Source of the DNA: Pseudomonadota bacterium
GTDB taxonomy: Bacteria > Pseudomonadota > Alphaproteobacteria > Rhizobiales > Xanthobacteraceae
Reading direction: 5' to 3'
NCBI GenBank assembly: GCA_023435725.1
Contig: JAEYRD010000101.1
Span: 1-19,669 of the forward strand
Length of the DNA: 19,669 nt
In this document: one piece after another, positions 6,001 to 13,636 of the stretch
Layout of the letters: each line of letters begins with the position of its first letter
Numbering within the stretch: the stretch's first letter is position 1
Notes under the pieces: generated by a model
The model's database searches: none
Seen by the model: only the letters and a program-made list of their open reading frames with translations
What the model was told of the DNA's origin: nothing
Translations under genes and position numbers: made by a program

Positions 6001-7398
6001 ATGAAGCCGCCGCGCAAGCTGCATATCAAATCATATGGCTGCCAGATGAACGTCTACGATGCCCAGCGCATGGTGGACACGCTGGCCCCGGAAGGATTCG
6101 TGGAGACGGCCAGCGCCGATGACGCCGACCTCGTCATCCTCAATACCTGCCATATCCGCGAAAAGGCATCGGAAAAGGTCTATTCCGAGCTCGGCCGCTT
6201 GCGCGTTGCCAAGGACGAGGCCGCGCGCGGGGGCCGCACGATGCAGATCGCGGTCGCAGGATGCGTGGCGCAGGCCGAAGGCGAGGAGATCGTACGCCGT
6301 GCGCCCGTTGTCGACGTCGTGGTCGGCCCGCAGAGCTATCATCATTTGCCGGAGCTGCTGAAGCGCGCCGGCGACGAAGGCCGCGCGATCGAGACCGAGT
6401 TTCCCGCCGCGGACAAGTTCGGCTTCCTCGCGCAGCCGAAGCCCGACGCGATCCGCGCGCGCGGCATTTCCGCCTTCGTCACGGTGCAGGAAGGCTGCGA
6501 CAAGTTCTGCACCTTCTGCGTCGTGCCCTACACGCGCGGCGCCGAAGTCTCGCGCCCGGTGGCGAAGATCGTCGACGACGTGAAGCGACTTGCCGATAAC
6601 GGCGTGCGCGAGCTCACGCTGATCGGCCAGAACGTCAACGCCTATCACGGCGACGGACCGGACGGGACAAGCTGGCCGCTCGGCAAGTTGCTCGAACATC
6701 TGGCGAAGATTCCCGGCATCGCGCGGCTGCGTTATTCGACCAGCCACCCCCGCGACGTCGATGACAGTTTGATTGCAGCCCATCGCGATCTCGGTGCCTT
6801 GATGCCGATCGTGCACCTGCCGGTGCAGTCGGGCTCGGACCGGATTCTGGCGGCCATGAACCGGAAACATACCGCCGATGATTATCGGCGTGTCATCGAC
6901 CGTTTCCGGTCCGCGCGGCAAGACATTGCTTTTTCATCGGATTTTATCGTCGGCTTCCCCGGCGAGGGCGAGCAAGATTTTCTCGCCACCCTCGCGCTTG
7001 TCACGCAAATCGGCTACGCTGCAGCTTATTCGTTCAAATACTCCGCCCGGCCGGGAACGCCGGCCGCGGACATGCAGGAGACGGTGTCCCCCGCCGAGAT
7101 GGACCAGCGATTGGAGCGGCTCCAGGAACTGATCGACAGCCAGCAATCGGCCTTCAACAAGGCTGCGATTGGCTCAACGGTCGACGTGCTGTTCGAGCGG
7201 CCGGCCCGCAAGGAAGGCCAGATCGTCGGCCGCACCGCATTTCTCCAGCCCGCGCATGTGATGGCCTCGCCCGATATCATCGGAAAGATCCTGCCGGTGC
7301 GGATCGACAGCCTCGAGCGCTACAGCTTTCTCGGCAAACTCGTGACGCCGCGCACCGCGCGCGAGCCCGCTTCATCGTCAATCGCCACTGGAGCCTGA
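6001..7398 (+). CDS. miaB: MiaB, tRNA-2-methylthio-N6-isopentenyladenosine37 synthase
   Basis: A 465-residue radical-SAM methylthiotransferase that adds the 2-methylthio group to i6A37 in tRNAs reading UNN codons. The N-terminal UPF0004 domain supplies the auxiliary 4Fe-4S ligands C14 (SYGCQMN), C50 (LNTC) and C88 (AGCVAQ). The radical SAM motif C166-x3-C170-x2-C173 is intact in EGCDKFCTFC, followed by VVPYTRG. The TRAM RNA-binding domain occupies about 380-447. ATG 6001 fits the conserved start and full family length. It has no Shine-Dalgarno at normal spacing; the only GGAGG, at 5969-5973, is 27 bases upstream inside a palindrome. phoH starts 4 bases after its stop, so it heads the miaB-ybeZYX-lnt cluster. 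The longer open frame upstream (from 5746) is not supported by homology. Confidence 0.96.
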   Translation: MKPPRKLHIKSYGCQMNVYDAQRMVDTLAPEGFVETASADDADLVILNTCHIREKASEKVYSELGRLRVAKDEAARGGRTMQIAVAGCVAQAEGEEIVRRAPVVDVVVGPQSYHHLPELLKRAGDEGRAIETEFPAADKFGFLAQPKPDAIRARGISAFVTVQEGCDKFCTFCVVPYTRGAEVSRPVAKIVDDVKRLADNGVRELTLIGQNVNAYHGDGPDGTSWPLGKLLEHLAKIPGIARLRYSTSHPRDVDDSLIAAHRDLGALMPIVHLPVQSGSDRILAAMNRKHTADDYRRVIDRFRSARQDIAFSSDFIVGFPGEGEQDFLATLALVTQIGYAAAYSFKYSARPGTPAADMQETVSPAEMDQRLERLQELIDSQQSAFNKAAIGSTVDVLFERPARKEGQIVGRTAFLQPAHVMASPDIIGKILPVRIDSLERYSFLGKLVTPRTAREPASSSIATGA

Positions 7399-7402
7399 AC
7401 CC

Positions 7403-8458
7403 TTGCCAAAAAGCGCATCGGATTCGTCTTCTTTCGCTCCCAGCCGCAAATTTGACCGCGACATGCAAGTTCCGCCCGAGACCCAGGTCGTCATCGACCT
7501 CGACGACAACCGCGCCGCTTCCGCGCTGGTCGGCCCTTACGGGCAGAATCTCGCGCAGATCGAGCGGCGGCTCGGCGTCGTCGTCGATTCCAAGGGCAAC
7601 CACATCACCATCGGCGGCACGCGCGACGGCTGCGATGCCGCGCGCCGCGTTGTGGAGATGCTCTACGCCCAGGCGGTGAAGGGCCAGGACCTCGACCAGG
7701 GCGAGGTCGAAGGCGCGATCCGCGCCGTGATCGCGCAGGGCTCGCTGTTCGAGTTCGACGCGAAGTCGGCGAAGACGACCTTCGACAGCATCAATTTACG
7801 CAAGCGTCCGGTGCGCGCACGCACGGCCGCGCAGGACTCCTACATCCGCGCGCTGAAGCGCCACGAGCTGGTGTTCGGCATCGGCCCGGCCGGCACCGGC
7901 AAGACCTGGCTCGCGGTCGCGCATGCCGCGCAACTGTTCGAGCGCAAGGAGGTCGACAGGATCATCCTGTCGCGCCCGGCGGTCGAAGCCGGCGAGCGGC
8001 TCGGCTTTTTGCCCGGCGACCTCCGCGAGAAGGTCGATCCTTATCTCCGCCCGATCTACGATGCGCTCTACGACCTCATGGACGCGCGCATCGTCGAGCG
8101 CGCGCTGCAGACCGGCGAGATCGAGATCGCGCCGCTCGCCTTCATGCGCGGCCGCACGCTCACCAATGCCGCCATCATCCTGGACGAGGCCCAGAACACA
8201 ACATCGATGCAGATGAAGATGTTCCTGACCCGTCTCGGCGAGAACAGCCGCATGATCGTGACCGGCGACCCGTCGCAGATCGACCTGCCGAACGGCCAGA
8301 CCTCGGGCCTCGCCGAGGCAACCCGTCTGCTGAGCGGCGTCGAGGGCATTGCGCAAGTTCATTTCAAAGCCGAGGACGTGATCCGCCACGAGCTCGTGGC
8401 GCGGATCGTCGCCGCCTACGAAGGTTCGCCGCAGCGGCCGGCCACCGGTAAATCCTGA
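7403..8458 (+). CDS. phoH: PhoH-family ATPase (YbeZ-like)
   Basis: A 351-residue PhoH-like P-loop protein. An N-terminal KH-like segment (about 28-95, with LVGPYGQNLAQIERRLGV) precedes the ATPase core. Walker A is G161-PAGTGKT168 and Walker B is IILDE at 258-262, followed by AQNT. The family is RNA-associated; YbeZ partners YbeY in ribosome and RNA metabolism, though its exact reaction is not settled. The start is TTG 7403, chosen because GGAG (7390-7393) lies 9 bases upstream, no ATG lies before 7464, and the residues before that ATG look like a genuine N-terminus. It begins 4 bases after the miaB stop and is followed by ybeY, corC and lnt. Confidence 0.93.
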   Translation: MPKSASDSSSFAPSRKFDRDMQVPPETQVVIDLDDNRAASALVGPYGQNLAQIERRLGVVVDSKGNHITIGGTRDGCDAARRVVEMLYAQAVKGQDLDQGEVEGAIRAVIAQGSLFEFDAKSAKTTFDSINLRKRPVRARTAAQDSYIRALKRHELVFGIGPAGTGKTWLAVAHAAQLFERKEVDRIILSRPAVEAGERLGFLPGDLREKVDPYLRPIYDALYDLMDARIVERALQTGEIEIAPLAFMRGRTLTNAAIILDEAQNTTSMQMKMFLTRLGENSRMIVTGDPSQIDLPNGQTSGLAEATRLLSGVEGIAQVHFKAEDVIRHELVARIVAAYEGSPQRPATGKS

Positions 8459-8479
8459 CGAGACAACAGCCGGACCTAC

Positions 8480-8498
8480 GGGCGCCGACACGGCGCCC
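8480..8498. other. Intercistronic hairpin between phoH and ybeY
   Basis: GGGCGCC (8480-8486) and GGCGCCC (8492-8498) form a perfect 7-bp stem with a five-base loop. Only two T follow, so it is not a convincing terminator; a role in mRNA stability or differential expression within the operon is more likely. It lies in the only gap (59 bases) inside the phoH-lnt run. Confidence 0.5.
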
Positions 8499-8517
8499 TT
8501 CCGTCCCAGACAACACA

Positions 8518-9027
8518 ATGTCACATCCCAATCTTCCCATGACCGAGGTCCTCGTCGTCGCCGACTGCTGGCAGCGCGAGCCCGACGCCGAAGCCGTGAT
8601 CCAGCGCGCCGTTGCGGCCGCTGCCGAGACTGTCGACGAAGACGTCGCAGACGCGGAAATCGCCGTCATGCTGACCGACGATGCCGGCATCCGCACGCTC
8701 AACAGCAACTGGCGCGGCATCGACAAGCCGACCAACGTGTTGTCGTTTCCTGCGCTCCAGCCGGATGGTGAATGGAAGCCGGGCGATGCGCCGCGCATGC
8801 TCGGGGATATCGCGATCGCCTACGAGACCATGCGGCGCGAGGCGGACGAAGAACAGAAGCCGTTCGACCATCATTTGAGTCATCTCGCCGTGCATGGTTT
8901 CCTGCACCTGATCGGCTACGATCACGAGAACGACGACGACGCGGAGGAGATGGAAGCGCTGGAGACGCAGATCCTGGCTGATCTCGGCATCCCCGCCCCC
9001 TATGCAGACCGCCCAGGAACGCACTGA
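8518..9027 (+). CDS. ybeY: YbeY, endoribonuclease / rRNA maturation factor
   Basis: A 169-residue UPF0054 metalloprotein involved in 16S rRNA 3' processing, ribosome quality control and, in rhizobia, sRNA-related regulation. The zinc site H126-x3-H130-x5-H136 is intact in HGFLHLIGYDHE. The upstream conserved block NSNWRGIDKPTNVLSFP (62-78) with R66 is also present. ATG 8518 is taken as start; ATG 8539 would remove seven residues and is nearly as plausible because neither has a clear Shine-Dalgarno. The stop lies one base before the corC start. The phoH-ybeY pairing is widely conserved and supports a joint role. Confidence 0.93.
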   Translation: MSHPNLPMTEVLVVADCWQREPDAEAVIQRAVAAAAETVDEDVADAEIAVMLTDDAGIRTLNSNWRGIDKPTNVLSFPALQPDGEWKPGDAPRMLGDIAIAYETMRREADEEQKPFDHHLSHLAVHGFLHLIGYDHENDDDAEEMEALETQILADLGIPAPYADRPGTH

Positions 9028-9028
9028 G

Positions 9029-10147
9029 ATGCCGGATTCCGATCCAACCCACGACAATCCGCGCAACACGGCCAATTTGCCGGCCGTAGTGACGCCCGGC
9101 GAGGCCCTGCGTCCGACCGCGGAAAGCTGGCTGCTGCGTGCCATCCGCACGCTGTTCGGCTGGAAGGCCGGCTCGGTACGCGACGACCTCCAGGTCGTGC
9201 TCGACGCCACGACGCCGGATGACACCGGCTTCTCCGCCGTCGAGCGCACCATGCTGCGCAACATCCTCGGCCTGCATGAGCGCCGAATCGCCGACGTCAT
9301 GGTGCATCGCGCCGACATCGTCGCGGTCAAGCGCGACATCTCGCTCGGCGAATTGATGGACCGCTTCGAGAGCGCGGGCCATTCGCGGCTCGTAGTCTAC
9401 AACGAAACGCTCGACGATCCCGTCGGCATCGTCCACATCCGCGACCTGCTCGCCTTCATGACCGCGCGGGCGCGCGTGTCGGAAGCCGCCAAGACCAAGC
9501 GCAAGAAGCCGCTGCCGGCCGGGCTCGACCTGCGGACGGTCGACCTCGCGCTGCCGCTGGAGGATGCGCACATCATCCGCAAGCTGCTTTACGTGCCGCC
9601 ATCGATGCGGGCGATCGACCTGCTCGCGCAGATGCAGGCCACGCGCATTCACCTGGCGCTGGTGGTCGACGAATATGGCGGCAGCGACGGATTGGTCTCG
9701 CTCGAGGACATCGTCGAGCAGATCGTCGGCGAGATCGACGACGAGCACGACAGCGACGAGCCGCCCTCGATCGTGCGCCTGCCCGACAACGCCTTCATCG
9801 CCGATGCCCGCGCCAGCCTCGACGACGTCCGCACCGTGATCGGCGAGGACTTCGTCACCGGCGAGGCCGGCGAGGAGGTGGAGACGCTGGGCGGCTATCT
9901 CGTCAGCTTCGTCGGCCGCCTGCCGGTGCGCGGCGAGGTGATCTCGGGCCCCGGCAATTACGAGGTCGAGGTGCTCGATGCCGATCCGCGCCGCGTCAAG
10001 CGGCTGCGAATCTCGACGCGGAAGGAGCGTCCCGCGCCACGCACCCAGCGCGAGAGCCGCCGCCGCGATGCCACGCCGGAGAGCGGTCAGCCGCCTTCCA
10101 GCGACACGCCCAGCCCGCCGCCAAGCGACGGGGCCGGCCCGCAGTGA
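9029..10147 (+). CDS. corC: CorC/YbeX-like CBS-domain protein (HlyC/CorC family)
   Basis: A 372-residue soluble CorC-type protein. CBS domain 1 (about 84-145) and CBS domain 2 (about 180-237) form a Bateman module with the typical LVVDEYGGSDGLVSLEDIVEQIVGEI ending. A transporter-associated CorC_HlyC domain follows at about 250-330. There is no DUF21 membrane domain, so it is the CorC/YbeX form rather than CNNM. Roles proposed for the family include Mg/Co efflux and ribosome maturation. A low-complexity Arg-then-Pro/Ser tail (about 331-372) is probably disordered. ATG 9029 is chosen over ATG 9002, which lies inside ybeY, because AGGA at 9015-9018 is well spaced. Its stop overlaps the lnt GTG start. 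Confidence 0.9.
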   Translation: MPDSDPTHDNPRNTANLPAVVTPGEALRPTAESWLLRAIRTLFGWKAGSVRDDLQVVLDATTPDDTGFSAVERTMLRNILGLHERRIADVMVHRADIVAVKRDISLGELMDRFESAGHSRLVVYNETLDDPVGIVHIRDLLAFMTARARVSEAAKTKRKKPLPAGLDLRTVDLALPLEDAHIIRKLLYVPPSMRAIDLLAQMQATRIHLALVVDEYGGSDGLVSLEDIVEQIVGEIDDEHDSDEPPSIVRLPDNAFIADARASLDDVRTVIGEDFVTGEAGEEVETLGGYLVSFVGRLPVRGEVISGPGNYEVEVLDADPRRVKRLRISTRKERPAPRTQRESRRRDATPESGQPPSSDTPSPPPSDGAGPQ

Positions 10148-11757
10148 GCCTGTTCCAGCGGTTTCGGCAGATCGCCCTCGCCATCATCCTCGCCTGGGGA
10201 TGGAAGCGCGCGCTGATCGCGATGGCGGCCGGCGCGCTCTCGGTGCTGGCGCTGGCTCCGTTCAACGCCTTCCCGGTGCTGTTCATCACGTTCCCGGTGC
10301 TGGTCTGGCTGATCGACGGCGCCGGCGCGGGTCGTTTTGGCGGTATCCCCGCCGCGGCGCTGACCGGCTACTGGTTCGGGCTCGGCTTTTTCGTCCCCGG
10401 CCTTTACTGGATCGGCTATGCCTTCTTCGTCGACGCCGATGTGTTCGCCTGGCTGACACCGTTCGCCGTGCTGGGCCTGCCGGCCTACCTTTCCATCTTC
10501 ACGGCGATCGGCTTCGCGCTCGCCCGCCTGCTCTGGACCAAGAACGCCACGCGCGTGCTTGCGCTCGCAGCAAGCCTCACCATCAGCGAATGGCTGCGCG
10601 GTCACGCGCTGACCGGCTTTCCGTGGAACGCGTTCGGCTATGCGCTATCCGAGCCGCTGCCGCTGGCGCAGACAGCGTCGCTGATCGGCCTGTGGGGCAT
10701 GACGTTCCTGACGGTTGCGATCTTCGCGAGCCCTGCGACGCTGATCGACCGGACGCCCGATCGCCGCCCGGCGTGGCGCGTGCCGGCCGCAGCAGTCGCT
10801 CTCCTGATCGTCATGAGCATCTTCGGCGCAATCCGCCTGTCGCTGCATCCGACCACGATGATCGAAGGCGTCAAGCTGCGCCTGATGCAGCCGAACCTCG
10901 AGCAGGACGCGAAATTCAACTACTCCGCCAAGGCGCAGGTGATGAAGAAATACCTGGCCCTGTCGGACCGCGCCTCCGGACCGCAATCGACCGGTGTGCG
11001 CGATGCCACCATCCTGATCTGGCCGGAATCCGCCTTTCCGTTTTTCCTGACCCGCGAAGCCGACGCGATGGCGCAGATCGCAGAGCTTCTGCCGAAGGGG
11101 ACGGTGCTGATGACGGGTTCGGTCCGCGCGCCCGACCTGCCGCCGGGCACGCCGATCACGCGCGCCTATAATTCGATCTACGTGATCGATCACGACGGCA
11201 GCGTGCTCGCGGTCTATGACAAGCTGCACCTCGTACCGTTCGGCGAGTTTCTGCCCTACCAGAGCCTGATGGAGAAGCTCGGTTTCGAGCAACTGACGCG
11301 CATGCGCGGCGGCTTTATTCCCGGTACCGTGCGGCATGCGCTGCCGGTGCCGGGCGCGCCCCCCGCGCTGCCGCTGATCTGCTACGAAGCAATCTTTCCC
11401 GGCGAGGTGGCCGGACGCAACGAACGTCCGGGCTGGATCGTGAATCTCACCAATGACGGCTGGTTCGGCATCTCGACCGGCCCTTATCAGCATCTGGAGC
11501 AGGCGCGGATGCGCGCGATCGAGCTCGGATTGCCGCTGGTCCGCTCCGCCAATACCGGCATCTCCGCGGTGATCGATCCGGTGGGGCGAACCGTTGCTAG
11601 CCTCGGTCTCGGAATCGAAGGCATTTTGGATGCAAAGCTTCCCGCCGCAATCTCGCCCACCATCTATGCGCGAGTTGGTGACATCCCCGCAGCCATGCTG
11701 GTTGCACTGGCTGTGATTCTGGCGGTACGGCGGCGTGTTGCCAAACGGTACCCCTGA
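10144..11757 (+). CDS. lnt: Apolipoprotein N-acyltransferase
   Basis: A 537-residue inner-membrane enzyme that transfers an acyl chain to the N-terminal Cys of apolipoproteins, the last step of lipoprotein maturation. The N-terminal half has several hydrophobic helices, then a periplasmic nitrilase domain from about residue 243. The catalytic triad is E295 (WPESAFPF), K360 (YDKLHLVPFGEFLPY) and C413 (ICYEAIFP). A final membrane segment (PAAMLVALAVILAV) and a basic tail close the protein. The start is GTG 10144, overlapping the corC stop by 4 nt (GTGA). A large open frame on the same strand at 9978-11171 is an out-of-frame shadow. It ends the miaB-phoH-ybeY-corC-lnt run. Confidence 0.95.
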   Translation: MSLFQRFRQIALAIILAWGWKRALIAMAAGALSVLALAPFNAFPVLFITFPVLVWLIDGAGAGRFGGIPAAALTGYWFGLGFFVPGLYWIGYAFFVDADVFAWLTPFAVLGLPAYLSIFTAIGFALARLLWTKNATRVLALAASLTISEWLRGHALTGFPWNAFGYALSEPLPLAQTASLIGLWGMTFLTVAIFASPATLIDRTPDRRPAWRVPAAAVALLIVMSIFGAIRLSLHPTTMIEGVKLRLMQPNLEQDAKFNYSAKAQVMKKYLALSDRASGPQSTGVRDATILIWPESAFPFFLTREADAMAQIAELLPKGTVLMTGSVRAPDLPPGTPITRAYNSIYVIDHDGSVLAVYDKLHLVPFGEFLPYQSLMEKLGFEQLTRMRGGFIPGTVRHALPVPGAPPALPLICYEAIFPGEVAGRNERPGWIVNLTNDGWFGISTGPYQHLEQARMRAIELGLPLVRSANTGISAVIDPVGRTVASLGLGIEGILDAKLPAAISPTIYARVGDIPAAMLVALAVILAVRRRVAKRYP

Positions 11758-11790
11758 TCGCTCCGTCTTTGCCGAAATGGCCGGAAACCT

Positions 11791-11841
11791 TTGACAATCG
11801 CAGCCCCCCGGTTGACAGATTGCAGGCGGCCTCCCCATTCT
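11791..11841 (+). promoter_or_regulatory. Tandem TTGACA elements upstream of the Xre regulator
   Basis: TTGACAATCGC (11791-11801) and TTGACAGATTGC (11812-11823) are near-direct repeats exactly 21 bases apart. The second could be the -35 of a sigma-70-type promoter, with a weak -10 CATTCT at 11836-11841 after 18 bases. Two helical turns of spacing would also suit a regulator binding site, for example autoregulation by the downstream HTH protein. The evidence is visual only. Confidence 0.35.
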
Positions 11842-11979
11842 GCACCGGCTGCAAAAGACAGTGGGCGTTGCTAAATTTCTCCGCAATGTTTCCCCAATCA
11901 GAGTGAAGTTTTGACGTTGCTGACACCTGAGGCAGTTGATTCGATTGCGCCGAACGGTGGTGTTTGGAGGGCTGAGGAA

Positions 11980-12393
11980 ATGTCGAAAGCGCCCAACCCT
12001 GTTGACAAGTATGTCGGCAGTCGCGTGCGCATGCGCCGCATCATGTTGGGCATGAGTCAGGAAAAGCTCGGTGAAGCTTTGGGCCTGACTTTCCAGCAGA
12101 TCCAGAAGTACGAGAAGGGCACCAACCGGGTCGGCGCGAGTCGCATCCAGCAGATTGCCGAGATTCTCCAGGTGCCGGTGTCGTTCCTGTTCGAGGGCGG
12201 ACCAAGCGGCACGCCTGGCCCCGACGGCTTCAGCGAAGGCGCCTCGCCCTCCTACGTCTCGGACTTCCTCGCCACGTCTGAAGGTCTCGCCTTGACCAAG
12301 GCGTTCACGCGAATCACCGATTCAAAGATGCGCCGCTCGATCGTCGATCTCGTCGAGCAGATTGCGGCCCGCGAAGGCCCCGACAAGCGCTGA
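11980..12393 (+). CDS. Xre-family HTH transcriptional regulator (PraR/PhrR-like)
   Basis: A 137-residue Cro/CI-type DNA-binding protein. After PNPVDKYVGSRVRMRRIMLGMS comes a textbook HTH (about 17-72): SQEKLGEALGLTFQQIQKYEKGTNRVGASRIQQIAEIL. An ending of about 65 residues (TKAFTRITDSKMRRSIVDLVEQI) probably dimerises. This resembles the short HTH regulators of Rhizobiales called PraR or PhrR, which in Azorhizobium and Rhizobium affect surface and symbiotic traits. The assignment is from memory, so no symbol is given. ATG 11980 is chosen because a strong GGAGG (11966-11970) lies 9 bases upstream and the conserved part starts there; ATG 11911 is in frame but lies before this site. Possible operators lie at 11791-11823 and 12401-12430. 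Confidence 0.85.
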   Translation: MSKAPNPVDKYVGSRVRMRRIMLGMSQEKLGEALGLTFQQIQKYEKGTNRVGASRIQQIAEILQVPVSFLFEGGPSGTPGPDGFSEGASPSYVSDFLATSEGLALTKAFTRITDSKMRRSIVDLVEQIAAREGPDKR

Positions 12394-12400
12394 CGCGGCC

Positions 12401-12430
12401 TCTCAATCCGATTTGAGACTGCGTCAAATC
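12401..12430. promoter_or_regulatory. Two overlapping inverted repeats after the Xre gene
   Basis: TCTCAA (12401-12406) pairs with TTGAGA (12413-12418), and GATTTGA (12410-12416) pairs with TCAAATC (12424-12430). Both are perfect, and they share bases, so only one can form at a time in RNA. The second is a 7-7-7 dyad typical of an HTH-dimer operator. They begin 8 bases after the Xre stop and lie 79 bases or more before the peptidase start. There is no T-run, so a terminator is unlikely. Confidence 0.4.
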
Positions 12431-12508
12431 TGGCCTATGTCGTCATTTATGGCCGCGCTTCGTTGCGCGTTCTCTGAGATGATGCGGTTCAAAGGCACAG
12501 ATGCGTCC

Positions 12509-13636
12509 ATGACCAAATCCAATTGGTTCGATTCTCAAACTATTCTCGATGGCATCCGCCGCTGGGTGGAGATCGAGACGCCGACGGACACGCCAGAACA
12601 GGTCAACAAGCTGGTCTCGATGGTTGCGGATCACTATCGCGATCTGCCTGTCACGCTCGAGCGCGTCGACGGCGTCGACGGCTGCGGCGATCATCTCATC
12701 GCGCGCTCCACCTGGGGCCAGGACCGGCCGGGTATCCTCGTGCTAAGTCATCTCGATACCGTTCATCCCATGGGATTCATCGAGCGGTTGCCGTTCAAGG
12801 TCGAGGGCGACAGCGCGTTCGGCCCCGGGATCTACGACATGAAGGGCGGCGCCTACATCGCCCACCACGCCTTTCGCGCGCTTTGCACCACCGCCGATCG
12901 TTCGCCGCTCGGCATCACCCACATGTTCACCTCCGATGAGGAGATCGGCAGCCCCACCTCGCGCACGTTGATCAAGAAGGAAGGACGCAATGCCAAATAC
13001 GTGCTGGTAACGGAGCCGGCGCGCGACGGCGGCAAGATCGTCACCGGACGCAAGGGCGTCGGACGCTTCCAGGTGTTCATCAAAGGCGTGCCCGCGCATG
13101 CCGGCACAAGGCCCGAAGACGGTCGCAGTGCAGTCCGCGAGCTCGCCAACATCATCCAGGCCCTGGAAGGGATGAACGACCTGAAGCGCGGCGTCACCGT
13201 CAATGTCGGTGTGGTGCGCGGCGGCACGCGTCCCAACGTGACGCCGGAAGAGGCCTATGCCGAGATCGATCTGCGCGTGCCGGGTCTCAAAGACGCGGAC
13301 GAATTCGTCGGCAAGATTCTCGGACTGAAATCGAAGACGGACGGCGTCACCGTCAAGGTCACGGGCGAGCTCAATCGTCCGCCTTACGAGAAGAACAATT
13401 CCGGCGCCTCGCTGTACGAGCATGCCAGGACGCTCGCCGCGGAGATCGGCTTCGAGCTGATCGACACTCACACCGGCGGCGGCTCGGACGGCAATTTCAC
13501 GGCGGCCCATACCGGCACGCTCGACGGGCTCGGCGTCGACGGCAAGGGCGCGCACACCCATTATGAGCAGCTCTATGTCTCGTCGCTCGAACCGCGCGCG
13601 CGGCTGCTCTATCGCCTGTATCAGACGCTACAATGA
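12509..13636 (+). CDS. M20-family metallopeptidase (glutamate carboxypeptidase / CPG2-like)
   Basis: A 375-residue co-catalytic zinc hydrolase of the M20/M25/M40 family. Metal ligands by analogy with carboxypeptidase G2 are H81 and D83 region (SHLDTVHPMG), D110 (GPGIYDMKGG), E145 with catalytic base E144 (TSDEEIGS), E169 (VTEP) and H349 (GKGAHTHYEQ). The dimerisation lid lies at about 180-290 and includes VPAHAGTRPEDGRSA. There is no signal peptide, so the site is probably cytoplasmic. The substrate may be an N-acyl or glutamyl amino acid, a dipeptide or a related amide, and cannot be fixed. ATG 12509 is chosen near the domain start; in-frame ATG 12479 or 12482 would add nine or ten residues. 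The stop overlaps the trmB start by 4 nt. Confidence 0.87.
   Translation: MTKSNWFDSQTILDGIRRWVEIETPTDTPEQVNKLVSMVADHYRDLPVTLERVDGVDGCGDHLIARSTWGQDRPGILVLSHLDTVHPMGFIERLPFKVEGDSAFGPGIYDMKGGAYIAHHAFRALCTTADRSPLGITHMFTSDEEIGSPTSRTLIKKEGRNAKYVLVTEPARDGGKIVTGRKGVGRFQVFIKGVPAHAGTRPEDGRSAVRELANIIQALEGMNDLKRGVTVNVGVVRGGTRPNVTPEEAYAEIDLRVPGLKDADEFVGKILGLKSKTDGVTVKVTGELNRPPYEKNNSGASLYEHARTLAAEIGFELIDTHTGGGSDGNFTAAHTGTLDGLGVDGKGAHTHYEQLYVSSLEPRARLLYRLYQTLQ

Noticed and set aside
6031..6921. 296-codon minus-strand open frame opposite miaB
   Set aside because: It lies within the intact miaB coding region on the other strand and has no domain or ribosome binding site.
9978..11171. 397-codon plus-strand open frame overlapping corC and lnt
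   Set aside because: It is out of frame with both genes, is Arg/Pro/Ala-rich low-complexity, and has no family motif. The lnt frame carries the full catalytic triad, so this is a GC-driven shadow.
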